Part shown: piece by piece, positions 8,028-15,724 of the stretch
How positions within the stretch are numbered: the stretch's first letter is position 1
How the letters are laid out: every line of letters starts with the position of its first letter
Source: Fructobacillus sp. CRL 2054
GTDB taxonomy: Bacteria > Bacillota > Bacilli > Lactobacillales > Lactobacillaceae
Assembly: GCF_028764065.1 (NCBI RefSeq)
Contig: NZ_JACOFN010000011.1
Span: 1-56,416, forward strand
Reading direction: 5' to 3'
Length of the DNA stretch: 56,416 nucleotides
Program-made: the position numbers and the translations under genes
The notes under the pieces: generated by a model
The model's input: the letters and a program-made list of their open reading frames with translations, nothing else
The model's database searches: none
Told to the model about the DNA's origin: nothing

Positions 8028-10148
8028 TTACTTAGCCTTCTTTTCTTCGATAGCTGAGATGACAACCTTGCCATCAACCATGTCGGCTGACAATTCGGTC
8101 TTGTCTGGGTTATCCAAATAAAAGTCGGTGACTTGGTCACGGATTTGTTGCTCGATGACACGGCGTAATGGACGAGCACCAAGTGCTTCATCGTATCCGT
8201 CTTCAATCAAGTGTTCCTTGACTGCGTCAGAGATCGTCAATGACAAGTGCTTCTTTGCCAAAGTCTTGTTAACGTCATCCAACATCAAGTTAACGATTTG
8301 CTTCAAATCGTGCTTCGTCAATGCTGAGAATTCAACGACACCGTTGAAACGGTTCAAGAATTCAGGACGGAAGAAGTGTGACAAGCGGTCCATCAAATCG
8401 CCCTTTTCAACTTCCTTGTTACCGAATCCGGCGTTAGAAGTTGCAATGACAACCGTGTTCTTGAAGTTAACCACGTTTCCTTGACCGTCCGTCAAGCGAC
8501 CGTCATCCAAGACCTGCAAGAGCAAAGTCAAAACTTGAGGGTTAGCCTTCTCAATTTCATCCAAGAGGACGATTGAGTAAGGGTTACGACGAACTTTTTC
8601 AGTCAAGGTGTGTGAGTTATCGTCATATCCGACATAACCAGCAGTGGCACCAATCAACTTTGAAACAGCGGTTTGGTCAGAGTATTCTGACATATCCAAA
8701 CGGATAATGGATTCCTTCGTACCGAAGAGATCCTTAGCCAACTGCTTTGCCAACTCGGTCTTACCAACACCAGTAGGTCCGACAAAGAGGAATGATCCAA
8801 TTGGACGGTTTCCCTCGTCGAATCCGGCACGGTTACGACGGATGGCACGAGCGACCATGTTCACGGCTTCGTCTTGGCCAATGACTTTACCAGCCAAGCG
8901 CTTGTCAATTTGCTTCAAGTGCTCGATGTCTGAGGCACCCATCTGTGAAACAGGGATACCAGTCAAACGTTCAACAGACTTCGCAACATCGTTGGCAGTT
9001 GCGGTAACCTTCTTGGTCTCCTTAGCTTCCTTCAATTCATGCTTGATGTCCTTGATTTGGTTCTTAATTGACAAGGCCTTTTCATAATCTTCTTCAGCTA
9101 CGACACGGTCTTGTTCAGCTTGCAAAGTCTCTAAGCGCTTCTCCAAGGATACCTTATCGGTAGCTGGGTTCTTAGCAGACAAGTGAGCAGCCGTCATATC
9201 AATCAAGTCGATGGCCTTATCAGGCAATGAACGTTGTGGAATGTACTGAACTGAGTAATCCACAGCTGCCTTCAAAACATCATCAGGCAAGTTGACGTTG
9301 TGGTGCTTCTCGTACAAAGGTGCGATACCCTTCAAAATCTTGAACGTATCGTCAGCTGAAGGGGCGTTAACCTTCACTTCATTGAAACGACGTGCCAAGG
9401 CAGCGTTCTTCAAAATCGTGTTACGGTATTCGTCTTGCGTGGTTGCACCAATCAATGACAACTCACCACGTGACAAGGCTGGCTTCAAAATATCAGCCAA
9501 TCCCTTACCGCCGTCTTCGCCACCGGTTGAACCGGCACCCAAGATTTGGTGGATTTCATCGAAGAAGAGGACAACGTTTCCAGCCTTCTTCACTTCATCA
9601 ACCAACTTTTGAACGTTCTCTTCGAAAGCACCACGGTACTGAGTACCAGCTTCCAACTGAGAAATATCAATTGAGTAAATTTGCTTGTCTTGGATAGCGG
9701 CGGGAACGTCACCAGCTACAATAGCTTGTGCCAATCCTTCGATAACCGCCGTCTTACCAACACCGGCATCCCCAACCAAAACAGGGTTGTTCTTTGTACG
9801 GCGTGACAAAATCTCGGCCGTCTCTTGAATCTCTTTGTTACGTCCAATAACTGGATCCAACAAGCCATCCTTGGCTTCCTGTGTCAAGTTACGTCCTAAC
9901 TTTGCCAACATTCCGTCTTCTTTTACCTTGCCGGCCTGTTGACTTGCACGACCGTTACCAGCCGTTTGTGCTTGGTCCATGTTAGGCAACTTGCCTGTTT
10001 GCTTGTATTGTGCAAATTCTTCAGGAGTTACTTCGCGACCATTGATGAGGTAACGACGGTTTTCTGAGTTCATGCCGCCGAGGCCGCCCATCATGTTGTT
10101 AAAGATATCATTCATATCTGAGTTAAAAGGATCATTTTGGTATGCCAT
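8028..10148 (-). CDS. clpL: ATP-dependent Clp ATPase / disaggregase ClpL
   Basis: HSP100 chaperone of lactic acid bacteria involved in disaggregation and stress tolerance. The product has a short N-terminus with [19 protein letters not shown], diagnostic for ClpL in place of the double Clp-N domain, then AAA domain 1 (Walker [10 protein letters not shown]), a middle coiled region, AAA domain 2 (Walker [10 protein letters not shown], arginine finger region near ATSNAGFG) and the C-terminal D2-small domain. Two in-frame ATGs are 6 bases apart; GGAAGG is 2 bases from the first and 8 from the second, so MAYQ (10148) is preferred. No CtsR or CIRCE box is visible; an inverted repeat is at 10191-10213. 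Confidence 0.93.
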   Translation of the reverse strand: MAYQNDPFNSDMNDIFNNMMGGLGGMNSENRRYLINGREVTPEEFAQYKQTGKLPNMDQAQTAGNGRASQQAGKVKEDGMLAKLGRNLTQEAKDGLLDPVIGRNKEIQETAEILSRRTKNNPVLVGDAGVGKTAVIEGLAQAIVAGDVPAAIQDKQIYSIDISQLEAGTQYRGAFEENVQKLVDEVKKAGNVVLFFDEIHQILGAGSTGGEDGGKGLADILKPALSRGELSLIGATTQDEYRNTILKNAALARRFNEVKVNAPSADDTFKILKGIAPLYEKHHNVNLPDDVLKAAVDYSVQYIPQRSLPDKAIDLIDMTAAHLSAKNPATDKVSLEKRLETLQAEQDRVVAEEDYEKALSIKNQIKDIKHELKEAKETKKVTATANDVAKSVERLTGIPVSQMGASDIEHLKQIDKRLAGKVIGQDEAVNMVARAIRRNRAGFDEGNRPIGSFLFVGPTGVGKTELAKQLAKDLFGTKESIIRLDMSEYSDQTAVSKLIGATAGYVGYDDNSHTLTEKVRRNPYSIVLLDEIEKANPQVLTLLLQVLDDGRLTDGQGNVVNFKNTVVIATSNAGFGNKEVEKGDLMDRLSHFFRPEFLNRFNGVVEFSALTKHDLKQIVNLMLDDVNKTLAKKHLSLTISDAVKEHLIEDGYDEALGARPLRRVIEQQIRDQVTDFYLDNPDKTELSADMVDGKVVISAIEEKKAK

Positions 10149-10190
10149 AATCATTACCTTCCTTATTTTAAAATCATATTTTTATTTTTG

Positions 10191-10213
10191 TACATTAGCT
10201 AAATCCTAATGCA
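10191..10213 (-). promoter_or_regulatory. inverted repeat upstream of clpL
   Basis: TACATTAG / CTAATGCA, 7 of 8 positions complementary, 7-base spacer, 43-65 bases before the clpL start. It has no T tract after it on the minus strand, so it is a candidate operator rather than a terminator. It does not match CIRCE or the CtsR repeat. Confidence 0.35.
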
Positions 10214-10222
10214 CGGAGTCGG

Positions 10223-10465
10223 TCATTCTGAATCTTCTGTCTTCTCCCGGTAGCCTTCTTCCAGTTCACGTAGCACCTGCCACATAGCTAAGTGCTGCGC
10301 CCTGGCTAAAGCATCCAAATCGCGGACATTCATTGATGTCGCTTTCGACTGTGCCTTATTGAAGGAGCGGTGAATTGTTGTATATCCATAGCCGGAATTC
10401 TTCGATACTCGATAAATGGTTAACGAGCGATCTTCCAAATAACGCTTGATATTAAACTGAACCAT
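10223..10465 (-). CDS. small HTH-like regulator
   Basis: 80-aa protein: RYLEDRSLTIYRVSKNSGYGYTTIHR resembles the helix-turn-helix core of XRE-type proteins, followed by a helical tail ending in many Glu. Start ATG at 10465 has GGAGG six bases upstream. Its promoter region holds a candidate operator (10533-10568) and an 18-codon leader ORF whose stop lies inside the start of this gene. Autoregulation and a link to clpL or to the divergent AbrB/DUF998 gene are possible but not shown. It could also be an orphan antitoxin; no toxin partner is adjacent. Confidence 0.6.
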   Translation of the reverse strand: MVQFNIKRYLEDRSLTIYRVSKNSGYGYTTIHRSFNKAQSKATSMNVRDLDALARAQHLAMWQVLRELEEGYREKTEDSE

Positions 10466-10508
10466 ATGCAGCCTCCATTTCTTTTATCGCTGTCATATAT
10501 TGAACCAT
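10452..10508 (-). CDS. 18-codon leader ORF overlapping the HTH gene start
   Basis: ATG at 10508 lies 8 bases after GAGGAGG and opens a frame for MVQYMTAIKEMEAAYGSI that stops at 10452, 14 bases into the HTH gene. The DNA around both starts is repeated (CATATGG, then GGTTCAAT), suggesting that a duplication of the gene start created it. It could couple translation of the HTH gene. It may equally be a chance frame with a well placed ribosome binding site. Confidence 0.35.
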   Translation of the reverse strand: MVQYMTAIKEMEAAYGSV

Positions 10509-10530
10509 CCATATGACCTCCTCGACTTTT

Positions 10531-10568
10531 AGTATAGCACATATATGATATAACACAAGTATGCTATA
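10531..10568 (-). promoter_or_regulatory. promoter and candidate operator of the HTH gene
   Basis: On the minus strand TTGTGT (10553-10558), 16 bases, then TGC-TATACT (10531-10539), an extended -10 promoter. The 7-bp inverted repeat TATAGCA (10533-10539) / TGCTATA (10562-10568) brackets the promoter core. Confidence 0.5.
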
Positions 10569-10608
10569 TCTATTTTTTTTAATTTCCATTAAACTATAAA
10601 TAATCACT

Positions 10609-10637
10609 GCCAGAAAGCGCTCTGCTAACTGGCTTTT
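10609..10637 (+). terminator. hairpin with T run in the leader of the AbrB/DUF998 gene
   Basis: GCCAG...CTGGC with an inner AGC/GCT pairing, followed by TTTTCTTT, 17 bases before the ribosome binding site of the gene at 10669. It may be an attenuator or insulate against upstream transcription. Confidence 0.45.
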
Positions 10638-10668
10638 CTTTATTTGTCCTATTCAAGAGGTAAACATA

Positions 10669-11847
10669 GTGGGTAAGAAGCATTTCGAAATCGAACTTCC
10701 TGAGAAAGTCGTCCAAGACTTGCAGTTAGAAGATGGCGATAAAATCGACATCCAGGTCAGCAATCAATCCTTTAAGGTGCTACCAACCAAGAAGCTCCAG
10801 GAAAATCAGAATCAGCAGTTATCGATTCGCCGCTTCCTCATTCCTTCTATTTTAGCCGCTGTGGCTTTTGCCTTCTATAATATCTGGCAAAACGAACGTC
10901 TCATTCCCTTGACCGGTTCGGATTCGATTGCCACCTGGGTCATCTTCATGGGAGAACTAACTGGAATGGCAGCTTTTGTCTACACGCGGATCCAGAAACT
11001 AAAAAAGATTCACGACCCGCTGCAAAAGAAAACCGCCATTCGACTGGCGCCGACTCTCTTCATTTCCTTCGCCTTGATTCAGGCCCTGACCATGGTGGCC
11101 ATTTTTTGGGCAATCGGCTACCTCTTCCAGGCAGCTTCCTTTGATTCACTAACCGCCACCTTGATTTTCTTCATCTTCATCTCTGTTGTAAATTACGTGA
11201 TGATTTACTCGGCAACGTTAATTTCGACCACCTTTATGATGTTTCTTCTTATTATCACCATTGTTGGTGGCGTTTTGATTGCCATGGTGACCAACTCCCG
11301 TCTCCTTTGGTGGCAGCACAACTTTTCATTCTTAGGAACGGCGAAGGCCGACTTTTCATGGACCTTCAACGCGACCTTAATGGTTTCTGGTATTCTTTGG
11401 GGAACTTTGATTGACTACCTTTTTGTACCAATCCAGAAACGTCTACCACGCAACTGGCGCTTAATCACTCTTCGCATCTTCTTAACCTTTGATGCCATCT
11501 GCCTGTTTGCCATCGGGGCACTACCAAACAACCCCGGATTCTTGCACCTCGCCCATGACACGGCAGCCAACCTCCTTATCTTAGGAACCGGCTTACCAAT
11601 GATTAGCATCCGCCTACTCTTACCAAAAGCATCCAAGGAATTCTTGATTTTTTCACTATCAACCGCGCTAGGCATCATGCTGTCCTGCTTCCTTTTCTAC
11701 GGCATCCGCTACTTTTCATTAACAGCCTTTGAAATCTTCGTCCTAACGATGGGCATTTCCTGGTTACTACTGCTGATGCAAAATATTCACGAACTATACG
11801 AATTAAAGGACAACACTTATTCCTTTACATTAAAGGCACTCGACTAG
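10669..11847 (+). CDS. AbrB-like domain fused to a DUF998-type membrane protein
   Basis: 392 aa with GTG start, AAGAGG 8 bases upstream. Residues 1-45 (IELPEKVVQDLQLEDGDKIDI) match the swapped-hairpin AbrB/MazE fold that normally binds DNA; residues about 57-385 form 10 or so hydrophobic segments of DUF998-type. The fusion would place a potential DNA-binding domain at the membrane, although the AbrB fold may instead serve dimerisation. First gene of a plus-strand trio with rlmD (8-base gap) and the YczE-type gene. Its leader has a hairpin with T run (10609-10637). Function unknown. Confidence 0.7.
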   Translation: MGKKHFEIELPEKVVQDLQLEDGDKIDIQVSNQSFKVLPTKKLQENQNQQLSIRRFLIPSILAAVAFAFYNIWQNERLIPLTGSDSIATWVIFMGELTGMAAFVYTRIQKLKKIHDPLQKKTAIRLAPTLFISFALIQALTMVAIFWAIGYLFQAASFDSLTATLIFFIFISVVNYVMIYSATLISTTFMMFLLIITIVGGVLIAMVTNSRLLWWQHNFSFLGTAKADFSWTFNATLMVSGILWGTLIDYLFVPIQKRLPRNWRLITLRIFLTFDAICLFAIGALPNNPGFLHLAHDTAANLLILGTGLPMISIRLLLPKASKEFLIFSLSTALGIMLSCFLFYGIRYFSLTAFEIFVLTMGISWLLLLMQNIHELYELKDNTYSFTLKALD

Positions 11848-11855
11848 GAGAGACT

Positions 11856-13313
11856 ATGTCAGATTATCAAAAAAATTTTAAATCAAAAAAAAGCCCCTAT
11901 CAAGGAGGCAACAAGCGCAATCAAAAGCGCCCTTCCCGTTATAACCAACAAGATGTCAACGTCAAAGTCGGGCAGAAGTTTCCACTGACCATCAAGCGAC
12001 TTGGAATCAACGGCGAAGGAATCGGTTACTTCAAGCGTAAGATTACTTTTATTCCAGGTGCTTTGCCTGGCGAAGTCGTGACTGCCAAAGTAACCAAGGT
12101 GACCGATAAGTTCCTGGAAGCAAAAACGATTACAGTCCGTGAACCATCCCCAGACCGTGTCACCCCTGAAGACCCCGCTGCCGACCTCGTTGGTGGTTTT
12201 GAACTAGCCCACCTAGCCTACCCAGCACAGCTTGCCTTTAAAAAGGATTTGATTGGCCAGGCCTTGGAAAAGTTCCAACCAAAGGGCTACGAAAACATCA
12301 AGGTCTTAGACACTCTCGGCATGGACGTTCCCGCCCACTACCGGAACAAGGCATCTCTTCCCATCCGTAAGTTAAAGGGTCAACTGACCATCGGTCTTTA
12401 CAAGCGTGGAACGCACGACCTGGTCGACCTACCAGAAATGGCGACACAGGACCCACGCACCTTGCACATCATCCGCAAGCTGGGTCAAATTTTGGATAAG
12501 CACTCCCTTTCTTTCTACAATGAGAAATCTAAGAAAGGCCTCGTTAAGACTTTGATTGTTCGTACCAACCAAGCTGGTTTGGCCCAAGCAACCATCGTCA
12601 CCACCGAAGACCGCTTGCCTGATGAGGAACTCATTGTTCAAGACATCCAAAAGGAACTACCTGAAGTGGTAGGCCTTTTCCAAAACCTCCACGATGACTC
12701 CAGTTCCTTAATCTGGGGTGAAGAGACTTGGAAGCTTTGGGGAGAAGATTACCTACAAGAGGATATCTTAGGCTTAACCTTCAACTTTTCCCCACGTGCC
12801 TTTTTGCAGCTCAACTACGAACAAATGGAAAAGACCTACGAAATCGCCTTGGCTGCCATGGACTTGCAACCAAACGATAAATTGGTCGACGCCTATGCTG
12901 GAGTGGGTACCCTTGGGCTTTCAATGGCTTATAAAGTCGCTGAAGTCCGTGGAATGGAAATCATCCCCGAAGCCGTGGAAGACGCCCGCTTGAATGCCGA
13001 AGAAAACGGCATCGAAAACGCCCACTACGAAGTCGGTTCTGCCGACCGCGTCTTCAAGAAGTGGGCCAAAGATGGCTTTAAGCCAACGGCCTTGGTCGTT
13101 GATCCACCACGCCCAGGATTGGAAGACGACCTAAAGCGTGCTATCTTAAAAGCCCGCCCAAGCAAGTTCGTTTACATCTCATGTAATCCTTCCACACTTG
13201 CCCGGGATCTCGCTGACCTTGACTCTGCCTACAAGGTGGATTACATCCAGCCAATCGACATGTTCCCCCAAACTCCACGTTGGGAAGGGGTCGTAAAACT
13301 TGTTTTGAAGTAA
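11856..13313 (+). CDS. rlmD: 23S rRNA (uracil-C5)-methyltransferase, RlmD/RumA family, without Fe-S cysteines
   Basis: 485 aa. A basic N-terminal tail (1-30) is followed by a TRAM domain (about 35-95), a central domain and the SAM-dependent methyltransferase domain with DAYAGVGTLG, DPPRPGL and the catalytic SCNPSTLARDL. In Gram-positive bacteria the family methylates U747 and/or U1939. Strikingly, the four cysteines that bind a 4Fe-4S cluster in RumA are gone: the segment usually reading CGGC-x-L-xHL is VGGFELAHLAY here, and the only cysteine in the whole protein is the catalytic one. All other motifs are intact, so it should still be active. Confidence 0.9.
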   Translation: MSDYQKNFKSKKSPYQGGNKRNQKRPSRYNQQDVNVKVGQKFPLTIKRLGINGEGIGYFKRKITFIPGALPGEVVTAKVTKVTDKFLEAKTITVREPSPDRVTPEDPAADLVGGFELAHLAYPAQLAFKKDLIGQALEKFQPKGYENIKVLDTLGMDVPAHYRNKASLPIRKLKGQLTIGLYKRGTHDLVDLPEMATQDPRTLHIIRKLGQILDKHSLSFYNEKSKKGLVKTLIVRTNQAGLAQATIVTTEDRLPDEELIVQDIQKELPEVVGLFQNLHDDSSSLIWGEETWKLWGEDYLQEDILGLTFNFSPRAFLQLNYEQMEKTYEIALAAMDLQPNDKLVDAYAGVGTLGLSMAYKVAEVRGMEIIPEAVEDARLNAEENGIENAHYEVGSADRVFKKWAKDGFKPTALVVDPPRPGLEDDLKRAILKARPSKFVYISCNPSTLARDLADLDSAYKVDYIQPIDMFPQTPRWEGVVKLVLK

Positions 13314-13362
13314 CCGCTAGAAAGGCCCTTGGCCACTTTAGCTAACGAAATGGAGAATGATT

Positions 13363-14067
13363 ATGCACTACCGCGACGGACAGTACTTTGAGCTTTCCTT
13401 CCGCCAATTTTTCTTTTACTTTATTTTTTCGCTAACCTTAGATGCCCTTGGAAACGCCCTCTCTGTTTCCACAAACTTGGGTTCAGCTCCATGGACAGCC
13501 GGAGCTGCCAATCTCTCAAAGTTAACCGGATTTCCCATTGCCCTCTTCCTTGGACTCACGACTGTCCTGGTTGCCACGGCCAACATCTTCTTTTCGGGTA
13601 AGCTGAACTGGAAGCGTTTCTTCGGAAACATTCTCTTCGGTGTTCTCTTTTCACTAATGGTTGGTATTTTTAATGGCTGGTTAGCAGTATTACATCTCAA
13701 CCAACTCCCAATCTACGAAAAAATCATTATTGATATTGCTGGTTTAGCAACCGTCGGCGTTGGTATTTCCATCTACCAACGAGTGAACGTCATCCTGCAC
13801 CCTATTGATGACTTAACCAACATTTTGCGTTTCTCCTACTTCAAGGGATCGGCACCAAAGGCCCAGATGTCCAACTTCATTGTGGCCATCTTCATCTCTT
13901 TGACCTGTTGGTTACTTTCCGGAACGGTTGTTGCCCTAAACATTGGAACAGCCTTTGCCTTCATCTGTCAGGGTTCTATCATTGCCTGGTCTGACCGCCA
14001 CGTCTTTCCTGCCTTAGTGCACGGAAACATGGAGCAGTCTCACAAGGACATTCCACAGCAAAGTTAA
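13363..14067 (+). CDS. YczE/YitT-type integral membrane protein
   Basis: Start at 13363 because GGAG lies 7 bases upstream; the ATG six bases earlier is too close. The 234-aa product has about 5-6 membrane segments and the family marker TNLGSAPWTA in the first third (YczE/YyaS family begins with LGSGPW-type motifs). Transport substrate unknown. Third gene of the AbrB/DUF998-rlmD series, 49 bases after rlmD, ending at a bidirectional terminator. Confidence 0.75.
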   Translation: MHYRDGQYFELSFRQFFFYFIFSLTLDALGNALSVSTNLGSAPWTAGAANLSKLTGFPIALFLGLTTVLVATANIFFSGKLNWKRFFGNILFGVLFSLMVGIFNGWLAVLHLNQLPIYEKIIIDIAGLATVGVGISIYQRVNVILHPIDDLTNILRFSYFKGSAPKAQMSNFIVAIFISLTCWLLSGTVVALNIGTAFAFICQGSIIAWSDRHVFPALVHGNMEQSHKDIPQQS

Positions 14068-14078
14068 ACTTACTAAAA

Positions 14079-14106
14079 AAGCACCCCTTCAAACGAAGAG
14101 GTGCTT
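14079..14106. terminator. bidirectional terminator
   Basis: Stem AAGCACCCCTTC / GAAGAGGTGCTT with AAAC loop; T-rich on both sides. It separates the convergent YczE-type gene and folT. Confidence 0.85.
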
Positions 14107-14116
14107 TTATTAATAA

Positions 14117-14695
14117 CTATTTATTAAATAAGCGCTTTGACAAATCCAAGACAACTCGGTTATTCAACATCCAATAAGTTAGTACTAACTGAATTGGATA
14201 AAAGATGACTGACTTCATGAGTCGTGGTGCCAACATTCCAGTAAAGACCGACCAAGAATGGTGGTGTGAGAACAAGAACATTAGAGCCAACGTATTGGTA
14301 ATTAGGTTAACAAAAACCGTAATGCACAACACTGCTAAGGCAATGTTCCACCAGGATAACTTCTGGTCCTTTTTCTCTTGATAGAAAAAACCACCGTAAA
14401 TCAAGCCGGCCATTGCCACCCCAATCGCCATGATTGGAGACCATGTTCCCCCTGAAATGAAGGTAACCTTAACGAAGTCCGTTAGGACCATGGCTAACAT
14501 AGTCCAAATTGGCCCAAACCACTTGCCCATCAAGGATGAGGCCAGGAAAACAAAGGAGATACGAATGATCTGCGTTGTAATCGAGACCCGTCCCAAGATG
14601 AAGGACAGGGCAATCAAAGCAGCCAGTAAGACCAGCTGCTGGACCGACAAGCGGGGCAAGCCCCACTTCAAAAAACGAGTGCGTGAATTGTTCAT
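14117..14695 (-). CDS. folT: folate ECF transporter S component FolT
   Basis: 192-aa substrate-binding membrane subunit that takes up folate with the shared EcfA-A'-T module (not in this window). Six hydrophobic segments; family features include LGRVSITTQIIRISFVFLA, the GPIWTMLAMVLTDFVK helix and LIYGGFF. Start chosen at 14695, 9 bases after AGGAGG; the longer frame runs back into the riboswitch. The assignment to folate rather than another vitamin rests on the THF riboswitch immediately upstream (14733-14823). A small hairpin (14706-14718) can hide the ribosome binding site, indicating translational control. Confidence 0.9.
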   Translation of the reverse strand: MNNSRTRFLKWGLPRLSVQQLVLLAALIALSFILGRVSITTQIIRISFVFLASSLMGKWFGPIWTMLAMVLTDFVKVTFISGGTWSPIMAIGVAMAGLIYGGFFYQEKKDQKLSWWNIALAVLCITVFVNLITNTLALMFLFSHHHSWSVFTGMLAPRLMKSVIFYPIQLVLTYWMLNNRVVLDLSKRLFNK

Positions 14696-14705
14696 ATGAT
14701 TGAAC

Positions 14706-14718
14706 CTCCTCAAAGGAG
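14706..14718 (-). promoter_or_regulatory. anti-Shine-Dalgarno hairpin before folT
   Basis: CTCC-TTTGA-GGAG on the minus strand; the right arm is the folT ribosome binding site. Likely the expression platform of the THF riboswitch. Confidence 0.55.
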
Positions 14719-14732
14719 TGTCCACCTGTGTT

Positions 14733-14823
14733 GGTGAATGCGAAACCCGCACCGCACATTAACTGTTTCGTCGCTGGCCCACATTCCGTTTCCAGCGCAC
14801 TTAACGCACGGGTTTCTACCCCA
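14733..14823 (-). ncRNA. THF riboswitch (folT type)
   Basis: On the minus strand the segment shows the conserved elements of the Firmicutes THF aptamer in order: GGGGTAGA, GCGTTAAGTG, a variable stem with GGAAACGGAATG, CGACGAA, GTGCGGTG and the closing CGCATTCACC. The TTAAGTG and ACGAA blocks are diagnostic. It precedes folT, as in known examples, so folate availability should repress uptake. The tip of the transcript carries an additional strong hairpin (14832-14860). Confidence 0.9.
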
Positions 14824-14831
14824 TAAATTTT

Positions 14832-14860
14832 AGCGGCGTCCGCTAGCAGAACGCCGCTTT
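14832..14860 (-). other. strong hairpin at the 5' end of the folT leader
   Basis: AGCGGCGTTC / GGACGCCGCT, 10 bp with one G-U pair, sits between the extended -10 promoter and the THF aptamer. It would be the first structure made and may stabilise the mRNA 5' end. Confidence 0.5.
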
Positions 14861-14862
14861 CA

Positions 14863-14871
14863 ATTATAGCA
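14863..14871 (-). promoter_or_regulatory. extended -10 promoter of folT
   Basis: TGC-TATAAT on the minus strand, with no good -35. Transcription would start near 14856, just before the leader hairpin. Confidence 0.6.
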
Positions 14872-14927
14872 GGTTTACTTGGTTATTCTTAGTAAAAGTT
14901 CTGATATATATTGAAAAAGAAAAAAAT

Positions 14928-14956
14928 AAAAAGGAAGACCAACCGGTCTTCCTTTT
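14928..14956 (-). terminator. terminator of the Cse60-like gene
   Basis: Perfect 13-bp stem AAAAAGGAAGACC and complement with a 3-base spacer, followed by a T-rich tract on the minus strand. Confidence 0.85.
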
Positions 14957-14972
14957 TTAATACAACTTTTGA

Positions 14973-15131
14973 TTACTTATATAGAATCAACGCTGAAACG
15001 TGTTCCAATGATTCTGAGAATTTCACATCAATGATTTCATTGCCATCATTCTGCAAATCCTTCAAGACCGCGTTTAATTGGTCCGTAAAGCTTTCTTCTG
15101 ACTTGGTTCCTGTGACTAAACGACTTAACAT
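14973..15131 (-). CDS. small Cse60-like protein
   Basis: 52 aa, starting MLSRLVTGTKSEESF and ending SALILYK. AAAGGAAG lies 8 bases before the ATG, and the gene has its own promoter-like TGCTACACT (15165-15173) and terminator (14928-14956). The pattern of a short N-terminal strand, an acidic helix (DQLNAVLKDLQNDG), EIIDVKFSES and a final SALI-Y strand matches the Cse60 family named after a Bacillus sporulation gene but widespread in non-sporulating lactobacilli. The name does not imply sporulation here; function unknown. Confidence 0.75.
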   Translation of the reverse strand: MLSRLVTGTKSEESFTDQLNAVLKDLQNDGNEIIDVKFSESLEHVSALILYK

Positions 15132-15164
15132 GTTTATGCTTCCTTTCGTTCTATCTACACCTCG

Positions 15165-15173
15165 AGTGTAGCA
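15165..15173 (-). promoter_or_regulatory. extended -10 promoter of the Cse60-like gene
   Basis: TGC-TACACT on the minus strand, 34 bases before the start codon. Confidence 0.45.
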
Positions 15174-15208
15174 CGATTTTAGAACAGTGACGCACTGACA
15201 TTATAAAG

Positions 15209-15664
15209 TCACTTTTGCTCAGGACGATAAACAAGGTGAAATTTTTCTAACACAATCTTCGCCCGCGTCTTATCAAAGGTCTTCCCCATCCCTTTATACT
15301 CTTCCTTAAAGAATGGTTCATGTAACGACCGCCAGTAAGCAAGGCTTCTGTCTCCTTCACCCTCTTCGTAGGCGTGCCGTTCACTCACGGCCAGGTACTC
15401 TTCCAGTTTGACCGAATCATTTTGAATGACACAAACGGCCTCTTCACGGCTATCTAAGATAACATCATAGGCGTCCTATTCAGGTAGTGGCTCGTCCTTT
15501 TCGTAGAGTTCATAAACCGAAGCCGTTGCCGTCTTCGTTTCCTCTAGCACTAAACTAGCCAATTCATCAGCAGCGACGCCAAACTGAAAGGACGATTGCA
15601 ACTTGGCAGACTTAGGAACAGCTCCCGCTTCTTTAGCAGCTTCAAAGAGTTCTTCTGCTTTCAT
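15209..15664 (-). pseudogene. ASCH-domain protein interrupted by one in-frame TAG
   Basis: The frame runs from ATG 15664 to TGA 15209 (152 codons, exactly in frame) with a single TAG at 15476-15478 (codon 63). Both halves are conserved: before the stop TKTATASVYELYEKDEPLPE, after it DAYDVILDSREEAV, then the ASCH hallmark HAYEEGEGDRSLAYWRSLHEPFF. Intact relatives have about 150 aa and an ordinary residue at the stop. There is no other lesion, so the mutation is recent, is a sequencing error, or is read through. ASCH proteins are RNA-binding or nucleoside-modifying; the exact role of this one is unknown. Confidence 0.85.
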
Positions 15665-15684
15665 TCCTATCCCTTTCGATCAAA

Positions 15685-15714
15685 AAAGCAGCCAACTAAG
15701 AATTGGCTGCTTTT
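15685..15714 (-). terminator. terminator of prfC
   Basis: AAAAGCAGCCAA / TTGGCTGCTTTT, perfect 12-bp stem, T run on the minus strand. Confidence 0.85.
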
Positions 15715-15724
15715 AACTTTCAAT

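Noticed and set aside
10149-10222. CtsR or HrcA (CIRCE) site for clpL
   Set aside because: No GGTCAAA heptad repeat and no TTAGCACTC/GAGTGCTAA pair; only an unrelated imperfect inverted repeat is present.
14469-14759. 96-codon minus-strand ORF overlapping the THF riboswitch and folT
   Set aside because: Out of frame with folT and running through the aptamer; explained by the riboswitch and FolT sequence.
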